Position numbers and translations under genes: made by a program. Positions 28,475-36,399 of a DNA stretch of 64,000 nt are shown here, piece by piece. The notes beneath the pieces were generated by a model. That model was not told where the DNA came from. It did no database searches and saw nothing but the letters and a program-made list of their open reading frames with translations. Numbering within the stretch: position 1 is the stretch's first letter; the number at the start of each line of letters is the position of its first letter. Source of the DNA: Aureibaculum flavum (GTDB lineage Bacteria > Bacteroidota > Bacteroidia > Flavobacteriales > Flavobacteriaceae); assembly GCF_016406085.1 (NCBI RefSeq), contig NZ_JAEHFJ010000008.1:103057-167056 (forward strand). Reading direction: 5' to 3'.

Positions 28475-29185
28475 ATGGGAAAGTTAATTTTAGTGAGACA
28501 TGGAAAAAGTATATGGAATGTAGAAAATATATTTACAGGATGGACAGATGTTGATATAGCAGCTGAAGGTATTGGAGAAGCCATAATAGCTGGTGAAATA
28601 ATTCGAGATCGTAATATATCCATTGATATTTGTTTTTCATCTTATTTGAAAAGAGCCATAAAAACTGCTGCTATAATTTTGGATACCAGTGATATGATGT
28701 ACATAGATTTTATAAAAAGTTGGAAGCTAAATGAGCGTAATTACGGTGCTTGGCAAGGAAGAAATAAAGATGAAGTAAAAAGAGATGTTGGTGAAGATTT
28801 TTATTGGAAGGTTAGGAGGGGATTTAGCACTCCACCTCCTAAATTATCCGTAGATGATGAACGGAATCCGAAATTCGATGAGAAATACAAAAAAGTCAAT
28901 GTAAATGAATTACCCATCGGTGAATCATTACAAGACACCAAACAAAGAACAGTCTCCTATTTTTATGAAGCTATTGTCCCTGAACTTGTAAAAGGTAAGA
29001 CGGTATTGGTGGCAGCTCACGGAAATTCTATTCGGGCTTTAATAGGTCATATTGATGGTGTTGTTGCTGAAGAAATGCCTAAAGTTGAGGTGCAGACAGG
29101 TGTTTTAAATATTTATGATTTTGATGATATCATGAATGTTAAAGAGAAATATGTACTTCAAAAAGATGTTGAAGTATTTCATTAA
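28475..29185 (+). CDS. 2,3-bisphosphoglycerate-dependent phosphoglycerate mutase-like protein
   Basis: A 236-residue histidine phosphatase-fold protein of dPGM length. LVRHGKSIWNVENIFTGWTDV holds the catalytic His, LNERNYGAWQGRNKDEV the acid Glu, RRGFSTPPP the phosphate loop and AAHGNSIRAL the second His. Lys replaces the usual Glu in RHGES and Asn replaces His in ERHYG, so activity may be altered. It likely interconverts 3- and 2-phosphoglycerate. It is a second-copy-type gene in a stress cluster rather than in a glycolytic operon. Confidence 0.83.
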   Translation: MGKLILVRHGKSIWNVENIFTGWTDVDIAAEGIGEAIIAGEIIRDRNISIDICFSSYLKRAIKTAAIILDTSDMMYIDFIKSWKLNERNYGAWQGRNKDEVKRDVGEDFYWKVRRGFSTPPPKLSVDDERNPKFDEKYKKVNVNELPIGESLQDTKQRTVSYFYEAIVPELVKGKTVLVAAHGNSIRALIGHIDGVVAEEMPKVEVQTGVLNIYDFDDIMNVKEKYVLQKDVEVFH

Positions 29186-29196
29186 AACAGCTCAAA

Positions 29197-29688
29197 ATGA
29201 AGACATGTGTTGCAAATTTATTCATACTGATTATGCTAATAGGTATTATTTGTACAAGCTGTGGCACTGCTAAAACAAAAACGGTACATAGGTCAAAAAA
29301 AAATACGAAGACAGCCAATATGGACTTAAATAAAAACGCCAAAAATGCTATAAAAGATATTGATATCACTGAAAATGAAGAATGGAAAAAAATTAATAGT
29401 GATTCTCAAAAAAAAATATTAGAAATAGAGAATCAAATTGAAGCATTAAGAGGGAAGATTGCAAATCATGACAAAAAAGATCAAAAGAAAAAAATCAAAA
29501 CACTGGATTCATTAGAAGAAAAAAAGAATATACTCAAATCGAGATTAGTTAAAATTAACAAAAGAATTAAATCAAATATAGAGGATATAAATAGAACACA
29601 AGAAGTAGTGACAATAGCTTTCGAAAAGGACTTTGTTCAAGATTTAAATGAGCTTTTAAAAGGGCTTAGAGATTTTTTAAAAAATTAA
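29197..29688 (+). CDS. Coiled-coil lipoprotein, tandem copy 1
   Basis: A 163-residue lipoprotein. Signal and lipobox are LIMLIGIICTSCGTAK (Cys at about 23). The mature part is a Lys/Glu-rich helix with heptad-like spacing and ends FVQDLNELLKGLRDFLKN. It is homologous to the next two genes by the shared TSCG lipobox and the D-L-(N)-x-L-x-x-x-L-(K/R)-D-(F/L) tail. It begins 11 bases after the mutase gene. Function unknown; an outer-membrane-anchored periplasmic coiled coil is inferred. Confidence 0.75.
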   Translation: MKTCVANLFILIMLIGIICTSCGTAKTKTVHRSKKNTKTANMDLNKNAKNAIKDIDITENEEWKKINSDSQKKILEIENQIEALRGKIANHDKKDQKKKIKTLDSLEEKKNILKSRLVKINKRIKSNIEDINRTQEVVTIAFEKDFVQDLNELLKGLRDFLKN

Positions 29689-29703
29689 TAAAAATAAATA
29701 GTA

Positions 29704-30204
29704 ATGAAAAAAAATATTTTGTCCTTTACCATAATAGTTCTTATGGTAGGGAGCATTTTAACAAGCTGTGGAACTGCAGTAAAGAAAGATGTTGCATCTG
29801 CTAAAGAAAATGCAAAAGCAACACATAATGATTTGAATCAGGCAAGAAAAGATTCTCAAATAGAACTTAGTACTACTATGAAATCAGATTGGGACAAATT
29901 CAAAGTAGATTCTCAAGTTGCATTAGACAATAGTAAAATCGAAATTGAGAAATTACGCGGGGAAATAGCAAGTGCCAATGAAACACGTCAGCAAGAGTTA
30001 AATAAAGAACTTGACAAATTAGAACAAAATAGGAATAATCTTAAAAAAAGATTGAAACAAAAAAACAATTCACTCGAAAAAAGTTTGACTAAAATTAATG
30101 AAGCCGACAATATATTAAGAAAAGATTTTCAAAAACAGTTTGTTTCGGATATGAATGAGTTACAAACAGCATTAAAAGATTTTTTCAGTAAAAACGCTAT
30201 ATAA
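29704..30204 (+). CDS. Coiled-coil lipoprotein, tandem copy 2
   Basis: A 166-residue lipoprotein with lipobox VGSILTSCG, 15 bases after copy 1. Signal peptide and C-terminal tail (FVSDMNELQTALKDFFSK) are very close to copy 3, so 2 and 3 are the more recent duplicates. The centre contains SDWDKFKVDSQVALDNSKIEIEKLRGEIA, shared with copy 3 as SDWNTFKTSSEKAIENTDKEIKVLRTKIA in spaced form. Coiled coil; no enzymatic motif. Confidence 0.78.
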   Translation: MKKNILSFTIIVLMVGSILTSCGTAVKKDVASAKENAKATHNDLNQARKDSQIELSTTMKSDWDKFKVDSQVALDNSKIEIEKLRGEIASANETRQQELNKELDKLEQNRNNLKKRLKQKNNSLEKSLTKINEADNILRKDFQKQFVSDMNELQTALKDFFSKNAI

Positions 30205-30264
30205 CACAGTAATAAGATCTCTTAATAATAACAATAAAATAATAACAATGTAAATATTAAAATT

Positions 30265-30765
30265 ATGAAAACAAAAATTTTATCCTTTACCGTAATCGTT
30301 TTTATGGTGGGAAGCATTTTAACAAGTTGTGGTAATCAATCCAAACAAGATGCAAAAGAAGTAAAACAAGATGCAAAAGAATTAAGTAAAGATTTAAAAC
30401 AAGGAGCAAAAGACTCTAGTCAAGAAATTAAAACAGCAGTACAATCAGATTGGAATACATTTAAAACTTCATCTGAAAAAGCTATTGAAAATACAGACAA
30501 AGAAATTAAAGTGCTTAGAACAAAAATTGCTAAAGCCAATAAAAATGAAAAAGAAAAATTGACAAAAGCATTGAATAAGTTAGAAGAAAAAAACAAAGAA
30601 CTTAAAGAAAAACTAGTACAAAGAGGTAATGAATTTAAAGAAGATGTAATTGATTTTAACGAATCAGCAAAAGCAAACGAACAAAAATTTGAAAGAGAGT
30701 TTACTCATGATATGGATGAATTAGATACCGCTTTAAAAGATCTTTTTAAAAATAACGTAGACTAA
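30265..30765 (+). CDS. Coiled-coil lipoprotein, tandem copy 3
   Basis: A 166-residue lipoprotein with lipobox VGSILTSCG. After the Cys come short Lys-Gln-Asp-Ala repeats (KQDAKE twice), reminiscent of LEA/YtxH-type stress helices. The SDW...K...EI..L motif and the final FTHDMDELDTALKDLFKN match copies 1 and 2. It is followed 20 bases later by an HdeD-like gene. Confidence 0.78.
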   Translation: MKTKILSFTVIVFMVGSILTSCGNQSKQDAKEVKQDAKELSKDLKQGAKDSSQEIKTAVQSDWNTFKTSSEKAIENTDKEIKVLRTKIAKANKNEKEKLTKALNKLEEKNKELKEKLVQRGNEFKEDVIDFNESAKANEQKFEREFTHDMDELDTALKDLFKNNVD

Positions 30766-30785
30766 TAATTCTAAACTATAAAATC

Positions 30786-31355
30786 ATGGCAACTTCAATT
30801 TTAAGTTCAGCACAAGCTGCAGTAAAAAATTGGTGGATTTCTCTCTTAATAGGTATCCTATATATTATTGCAGGAGTTTGGGTGTTTCAAACACCATTAG
30901 AAAGTTATGTATCATTAAGTATTATTTTTAGTGTATTCATCTTTGTTTCAGGTATCTCTCAAATCGCTTTATCTATTTCAAGTAAAAATGAAATGCAAGA
31001 TTGGGGATGGTATTTGGCTGGTGGTATTCTAGATCTTATAATAGGTATATTATTGATAACACATCCGTTAATGACTATGGCCATTTTACCTTTTTATGTA
31101 GGTTTTTGGTTACTATTTCAAGGTTTTATGGCAATTGGTTTGTCATTTCAATTAAAATCAGTTGGAGGTCCTTCTTGGGGATGGTTACTATTTTTAGGAA
31201 TTCTTACATTATTATTTTCATTTCTATTATTAGCAAATCCAATTTTAGCAGGCGTAAGTATTGTTTATATGACAGCTATGGCATTTGTTACCGCTGGTAT
31301 ATTTAGAATCATATTGGCCTTTAATTTAAAAAAAATAAAAAATACTATAGATTAA
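30786..31355 (+). CDS. HdeD/DUF308-family membrane protein
   Basis: A 189-residue protein with six predicted membrane helices in three pairs, each with the DUF308 pattern (ISLLIGILYIIAGVWVFQTP, LAGGILDLIIGILLITHP, LLFLGILTLLFSFLLLANP). HdeD supports acid resistance in E. coli at high cell density. It ends the 27054-31355 gene string, which has no internal operator, so all seven genes may read from the ferritin promoter. Confidence 0.88.
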   Translation: MATSILSSAQAAVKNWWISLLIGILYIIAGVWVFQTPLESYVSLSIIFSVFIFVSGISQIALSISSKNEMQDWGWYLAGGILDLIIGILLITHPLMTMAILPFYVGFWLLFQGFMAIGLSFQLKSVGGPSWGWLLFLGILTLLFSFLLLANPILAGVSIVYMTAMAFVTAGIFRIILAFNLKKIKNTID

Positions 31356-31360
31356 TTAAT

Positions 31361-31516
31361 ATAAGCAATGTTATAACTGTAAACTGATACAAGTTTTTTT
31401 AATTTGGTGTTTTCTTTGTTGTCATATTTATAAACCCATTTGTTGGGTAGCTAATATTAAAAACTGACTTATAGAAAATTCGTTGATAGCTATAATCCTG
31501 TTTTTTAATTTTCATA
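31361..31516 (+). pseudogene. Decayed fragment of the DUF2238 gene, copy A
   Basis: This intergenic DNA aligns with bases of the intact gene at 35003-35632. Reading AAC at 31462 gives N-stop-LIENSLIAIILFF against NWLIENTLTVIALLF of the intact protein, with the Trp codon now TGA. The part before (FGVFFVVIFINPFVG against FVFVFFWINTLIG) lies in another frame. It ends about 20 bases before the oleate hydratase start. Confidence 0.65.
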
Positions 31517-31535
31517 ATTGAAAATTTTAGAAATC

Positions 31536-33125
31536 ATGATAAAAAACAATAAAGAAATTAAAGCCTATTTAGTAGGTGGAGGTATTGGATCTATGGCAGC
31601 TGCCGCATTTATGATCCGAGATGGAGAGATTCCAGGAGAAAATATAACAATTTATGAAGCACTACCAGTATTGGGTGGAGTTTTAGATGCTGCTGGAAAT
31701 GCAGAAAGTGGTTACTCAATGCGTGGAGGACGTATGTTATGTGCAGATATTTATGAGTGCATGTGGTCTCTAATGAAAACGATTCCATCACTAACAGACC
31801 CTAATATATCTGTTTATGACGAAACTGTAGAATTCAATAAAGTGGTTAAAACGGATGCTCATGCACGTATTATCAACAAAAACCGTGCGGTTCCAGATCT
31901 TTCTTCATTGGGTTTATCAATGCACAATCGATTTGAACTACTTAGACTATTAGAAACCAGTGAAGAAAAACTTGGAAATGATAGGATTACAGATTGGTTG
32001 TCGCCAGAACTTTTAGAATCAAATTTTTGGTACATGTGGATTACTTCATTTGCTTTTGAACCTTGGCATAGTGCTGTAGAATTCAAACGTTATATGCATC
32101 GTTTCTTAAAACAGTTTACACAAATTGCAACCATGGGTGGAATTTCACGTACGGTTTACAATGAATATGATTCGATTGTACGTCCTCTTGAAGCTTGGTT
32201 AGTAGAAAAAGGAGTTAAGATTTTAAAAGGACATAAGGTTACCGATTTGAATCTCGATTTTGATGATGAAGATGGTAAATGGGCTGTAAACAAGCTAGAA
32301 TACGATTTTGAAGGTAAAACAGAAACAATTCCCATTAGTAAAAATGACCTAGTATTTTTCCAAAATGGTTCAATGGGAGATGCAACCAGTATTGGGTCAA
32401 TGACAAGCCCTCCAGAACATTTAACTAAAGAAGATAGTAAAGGTTGGGTTTTATGGGAAAAATTAGCAAAAGGACGGCCTGAATTTGGTAATCCTGCTGT
32501 ATTTAACTCTAGCATACCAGAGTCTAATTGGGAATCATTTATTGTAACGTTAAAAGATCCCGTGTTTTTTGATAAAATGGAAGAATTGACAGGAAATAAA
32601 CATGGTACAGGGGCTTTAGTCACTTTTAAGGATTCGAATTGGTTATTATCAGTTGTATTAAAACACCAAAGACGTTATCCACAACAACCAGATGGTGTAC
32701 AGGTATTTTGGGGCTATTCTTTACGACCTGATCGAATTGGAGACTTCGTTAGTAAGTCAATGACCGATTGTAATGGTAAAGATATCCTTAAAGAAATATG
32801 TGGACATCTTCGATTTGATATGGATGAGGTGTTTTCAAAAGCAACCTGTATTCCTTGTAGAATGCCATATATCACTAGTATGTTCATGCCTCGTACAAAT
32901 ACAGATCGACCATTACCTGTACCAAAAACTTCAAGAAATTTGGCCTTTGTAAGTCAATTTGTAGAGATTCCTCATGATACCGTTTTTACAGTTGAATTTT
33001 CTGTGCGAGCAGCACAGATGGCAGTTTATGAATTATTGGATATTGATTTAGAAATACCACCTATTACACGTCATGATAAAAATTTAAAAGTGAATCTTGA
33101 AGCGGCACTTAGAACGTTAAAATAG
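31536..33125 (+). CDS. Oleate hydratase (MCRA family), copy 1
   Basis: About 530 residues from the ATG at 31536; the TTG at 31518 is in frame but sits in pseudogene DNA. The N-terminal FAD site is AYLVGGGIGSMAAAAFMIRDG, followed by YEALPVLGGVLDAAG and YSMRGGRMLCADIYECMW. Later family marks are WYMWITSFAFEPWHSAVEFKRYMHRF, VFWGYSLRPDRIGD and IPCRMPYITSMFMPR. The family hydrates unsaturated fatty acids (oleate to 10-hydroxystearate) using FAD. It is the first of two adjacent paralogues. Confidence 0.93.
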   Translation: MIKNNKEIKAYLVGGGIGSMAAAAFMIRDGEIPGENITIYEALPVLGGVLDAAGNAESGYSMRGGRMLCADIYECMWSLMKTIPSLTDPNISVYDETVEFNKVVKTDAHARIINKNRAVPDLSSLGLSMHNRFELLRLLETSEEKLGNDRITDWLSPELLESNFWYMWITSFAFEPWHSAVEFKRYMHRFLKQFTQIATMGGISRTVYNEYDSIVRPLEAWLVEKGVKILKGHKVTDLNLDFDDEDGKWAVNKLEYDFEGKTETIPISKNDLVFFQNGSMGDATSIGSMTSPPEHLTKEDSKGWVLWEKLAKGRPEFGNPAVFNSSIPESNWESFIVTLKDPVFFDKMEELTGNKHGTGALVTFKDSNWLLSVVLKHQRRYPQQPDGVQVFWGYSLRPDRIGDFVSKSMTDCNGKDILKEICGHLRFDMDEVFSKATCIPCRMPYITSMFMPRTNTDRPLPVPKTSRNLAFVSQFVEIPHDTVFTVEFSVRAAQMAVYELLDIDLEIPPITRHDKNLKVNLEAALRTLK

Positions 33126-33190
33126 GAAAATAACAAGTCCTCAAGGAACGTTTGGACTTTTCTTGAGGATAAAAAAATAGTATTGATTAA

Positions 33191-33348
33191 TTATTATAAG
33201 CAGTGTTATAAGAGATAGAGGACATAAACCTTTTCAGTTTAGTTTGTTAATTGTCTCCATACGTGAATTTTTTTAATGGGTATAATACATGTTAAGAATT
33301 GGTTTATAGAAAATACTTTATCTGTTAAAGCACTGCTTTTTTATTCAG
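33191..33348 (+). pseudogene. Decayed fragment of the DUF2238 gene, copy B
   Basis: Reading AAT at 33297 gives NWFIENTLSVKALLF, 12 of 15 residues identical to NWLIENTLTVIALLF of the intact gene at 35114. The frame stops soon after (YSE-stop) and earlier parts are shifted. It ends about 21 bases before the second oleate hydratase start, the same junction as copy A. Confidence 0.75.
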
Positions 33349-33369
33349 AGTAATAAAATTATAGAAAAA

Positions 33370-34953
33370 ATGAAAAATAAAAATCCAAAAGACGCAAATG
33401 TTTATTTAATAGGAAGCGGTATTGCTTCACTTGCAAGTGCCGTTTACCTTGTTAAAGATGCAAAGGTACCTGGAAAGAATATTCATATTTTAGAAAAGGA
33501 CAATATACTCGGTGGTGCACTTGATGGGTCGGGTAATAAAGATGATGGTTTTGTAGTAAGAGGTGGTAGAATGCATGAAAAACATTATACTTGTTATTGG
33601 GATTTGCTTTCTTATATACCTTCTTATGATGATCCTAAAATTTCTGTAAGAGATGAATCTTTTGAATTTAATAAAAAGTTCGTTTCAAATGGTCAGGCTC
33701 GATTATTAAAAAATGGAGAAAAAATTGATGTCTCATCTTACGGATTATCTTTAAAACAACAAGCGGAGTTTTTAAGACTCTTATTTTCTTCAGAAAAATC
33801 ATTAGGTAACAAAAGAATAGAAGATTGGTTTGATCAAGCTTTTTTTGAAACTAATTTCTGGCATATCTGGACATCTATGTTTGCATTTCAAAAATGGAGT
33901 AGTGTTGCTGAAATGAGAAGATATATGAAGCGTTTTATTCATTTGATTGATGGATTAAAAAGATTAGGTGGCGTTATGCGAACCAAATACAATCAATACC
34001 ATTCTGTGGTGATACCTTTAAAAAGATATTTAGATGAATATGGTGTGAATTTTGATTTAGGTCACGAGGTTGTAGATATCGATTTTAACCTTTCTTCAGA
34101 TAAAAAAACAGCTACGGTATTGCATTTAAAAGATAAAGATGAAATAGTTTTAGGAAAAAATGACTATGTTTTTATTACCAATGGTTCTATTACAGAAAGT
34201 ACGGATAATGGTGCATGGGATAGACCTGCTAAACTTAAAGGAATAGCAGCATCAGGATCATGGAAGTTGTGGAAAAAAATAGCTAAAAAAGACGATGTTT
34301 TTGGTAATCCAAGTCCTTTTTGTGATCATATCGATTTACAAAAATGGTATTCGTTTACAGTTACTTTAAAAGATAATACTTTTCATGAATATATGGAGAA
34401 TTTTTCTGGTAATGTTGATGGTACAGGTGGTTTAGTAACCCTGACCGATTCTAATTGGATGATGTCTATTGTAATTGCACGTCAACCACATTTTCCTAAT
34501 CAACCTAAGGATGTTAAAGTATTCTGGGGGTACGGATTATATCCTGATCGTAAAGGTAACTACATTAATAAAACAATGGCAGAATGTACAGGTAAAGAAA
34601 TTTTGGAAGAATTATGGTATCATTTAAAAGTTCACGATTTAATGAAATCTATTGTAAATTCTGGAAAAGTAAACTGTATACCTACAGCAATGCCATTCAT
34701 AGATAGTGAGTTTATGCCAAGAGAGATTGGAGATAGACCACAAGTTATTCCTGCTGGGGCAACAAATTTTGCATTTTTAGGTCAATTTGCAGAAGTGCCA
34801 AAAGATGTGGTGTTTACTGTAGAGTATTCTGTAAGAACAGCTCAAACTGCTGTCTATGGATTATTTGAAACAGATAAGAAAGTGATGCCTGTTTATGATT
34901 CTATTCATAAACCAAAGGTATTATTAAAAGCTATTAAAGCTATTACTGGGTAG
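33370..34953 (+). CDS. Oleate hydratase (MCRA family), copy 2
   Basis: A 527-residue paralogue of the previous gene with the same marks: VYLIGSGIASLASAVYLVKD, LEKDNILGGALDGSGN, FVVRGGRMHEKHYTCYWDL, FWHIWTSMFAFQKWSSVAEMRRYM, VFWGYGLYPDRKGN, IPTAMPFIDSEFMPRE. The two copies differ clearly, so the duplication is old or the copies are specialised (for example for chain length or bond position). Free fatty acid detoxification or membrane-lipid turnover under stress is a reasonable role. Confidence 0.93.
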   Translation: MKNKNPKDANVYLIGSGIASLASAVYLVKDAKVPGKNIHILEKDNILGGALDGSGNKDDGFVVRGGRMHEKHYTCYWDLLSYIPSYDDPKISVRDESFEFNKKFVSNGQARLLKNGEKIDVSSYGLSLKQQAEFLRLLFSSEKSLGNKRIEDWFDQAFFETNFWHIWTSMFAFQKWSSVAEMRRYMKRFIHLIDGLKRLGGVMRTKYNQYHSVVIPLKRYLDEYGVNFDLGHEVVDIDFNLSSDKKTATVLHLKDKDEIVLGKNDYVFITNGSITESTDNGAWDRPAKLKGIAASGSWKLWKKIAKKDDVFGNPSPFCDHIDLQKWYSFTVTLKDNTFHEYMENFSGNVDGTGGLVTLTDSNWMMSIVIARQPHFPNQPKDVKVFWGYGLYPDRKGNYINKTMAECTGKEILEELWYHLKVHDLMKSIVNSGKVNCIPTAMPFIDSEFMPREIGDRPQVIPAGATNFAFLGQFAEVPKDVVFTVEYSVRTAQTAVYGLFETDKKVMPVYDSIHKPKVLLKAIKAITG

Positions 34954-35002
34954 TTATTATTAATTATTTGGTGTTACATTTTTAATAAAGAATTGTTGTG
35001 GA

Positions 35003-35632
35003 ATGAAATTGTACAGTGGTGCTATAACAGTTATTGAACATACGTTTTTTTGGTTTGTATTCGTGTTTGTGTTTTTTTGGATAAATACATTAATAGGAAC
35101 TACAGATATTGCCAATTGGCTTATAGAAAATACCTTAACAGTTATAGCACTGCTTTTTTTAATTTTCACTTATAAATCGTATCGTTTTAGCGATTTTAGT
35201 TATTTATTAATCTGTGTTTTTTTATGCTTGCATGTATATGGTTCTGAATATACCTATGCCGAGAATCCATTTGGATTTTGGCTTCAAGAAGTCTTGCATT
35301 CCTCCAGAAACCCTTATGATAGGTTGGTGCATTTTAGTTTCGGGTTGTTATTGTATTATCCTTTGAATGAGTGTATTATAAAATGGTTAAAACTTCAAAA
35401 AAGAGAAGCATTTATTCTCCCTATTTTAACAATTCTTTCGGCAAGTGCTTTATATGAAATTATTGAATGGTTGGTGGCCGATGTATTTTTTGTAGAACAA
35501 GGCATTTCATATTTAGGAACTCAAGGTGATGTTTGGGATTCTCAAAAGGATATGGCAGTGGCTTTTATAGGCACTTTACTCGGAGCAGTATTCTATTATT
35601 TGCATGGCTTATTTTTGCATTTTTATTCATAA
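35003..35632 (+). CDS. DUF2238 (YjdF-type) membrane protein
   Basis: A 209-residue membrane protein with five or six helices. RNPYDRLVHFSFGLLLYYP, SALYEIIEWLVADVFF and YLGTQGDVWDSQKDMAVAFIG fit DUF2238, with conserved Asp, His, Glu and Gln in membrane-adjacent positions. It follows ohyA copy 2 after 49 bases, probably in one transcript. It is the intact source of the decayed fragments at 31361 and 33191. Confidence 0.85.
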   Translation: MKLYSGAITVIEHTFFWFVFVFVFFWINTLIGTTDIANWLIENTLTVIALLFLIFTYKSYRFSDFSYLLICVFLCLHVYGSEYTYAENPFGFWLQEVLHSSRNPYDRLVHFSFGLLLYYPLNECIIKWLKLQKREAFILPILTILSASALYEIIEWLVADVFFVEQGISYLGTQGDVWDSQKDMAVAFIGTLLGAVFYYLHGLFLHFYS

Positions 35633-35743
35633 ATGTATACTTGTAAGAAAGACAATTTCTCTTACTTTTTAATTTTCTCTTATCCCTAATTTATTTATTG
35701 TTGAAAGACTTCACTTTGTGAAAGTTTTAAAAAATAATTAAAC

Positions 35744-35786
35744 TGATGTAGGTCATTGTTGTCATTTTTCAATTGAAATATCTTTG
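35744..35786 (+). promoter_or_regulatory. Operator TGATGTAGGTCA with -7 TATCTTTG
   Basis: Core 35744-35755; an exact TAnnTTTG at 35779-35786, +35. It drives the Dps gene, whose start lies 24 bases after the -7 element. Confidence 0.85.
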
Positions 35787-35810
35787 GTTGATAATTAAAA
35801 AAATAGAAAC

Positions 35811-36287
35811 ATGAAAACACCAAACATTGGAATTTCAAGAGAAAACAGACAGGCTATTGCCGACCAATTGTCTAAAATATTGGCAGATGAATTTGTATTG
35901 TATTCAAAAACACTAAATTTTCACTGGAACATTCAGGGACCTGACTTTCATTCAGTACATCTTTATCTCGAAACTTTATATGAAGATCAACAAGAAGTTG
36001 TTGATACCGTAGCCGAAAAAATACGTATGCTTGGTCATTATGTACCCGCAACTTTAAAAGACTATTCAGAATTGACTCACCTTACCGAAGAAACAAAGGG
36101 AGGTAATGATAGTCAAAGCATATTTGCCGAGTTACTAGAAGACCATGAAAGCATAATCGTTTTTATTAGAGAAGAAATACAACCTATAGCAGACACATGG
36201 AAAGCTGAAGGTATTAGCGATTATATTACAGGACTAATGGAACAGCATGAAAAAACTGCTTGGATGTTACGTTCACATTTAAAGTAA
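35811..36287 (+). CDS. dps: Dps-family DNA-protecting ferritin
   Basis: A 158-residue protein. LADEFVLYSKTLNFHWNIQGPDFHSVHLYLETLYEDQQEVVDTVAEKIR is spread over the first 80 residues, with the Dps ferroxidase ligands His (FHWN), Asp/Glu (YEDQQEVVDTVAEKI). Dps stores iron using peroxide and coats DNA in stationary or starved cells. It sits directly behind an island operator. Confidence 0.95.
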   Translation: MKTPNIGISRENRQAIADQLSKILADEFVLYSKTLNFHWNIQGPDFHSVHLYLETLYEDQQEVVDTVAEKIRMLGHYVPATLKDYSELTHLTEETKGGNDSQSIFAELLEDHESIIVFIREEIQPIADTWKAEGISDYITGLMEQHEKTAWMLRSHLK

Positions 36288-36399
36288 TTTAAGTTACTAC
36301 ATATTTATCGATGATACGTTTTACAAAATTGATAAAAGCGGTATAATCATTAATAAATAGTAATTGAAGATGTTAGGTTGTAGCAAAATTTAAGTGATT

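Noticed and set aside
31385..31396. TGATACAAGTTT before the first oleate hydratase as an island operator
   Set aside because: Only the left half fits; the right half is not TCA and no -7 element lies at +35. It is inside DNA homologous to the DUF2238 gene.
33137..33170. Hairpin TCCTCAAG/CTTGAGGA after ohyA1 as a terminator
   Set aside because: The stem is followed by A-rich rather than T-rich sequence on the plus strand, so I did not list it as a terminator.
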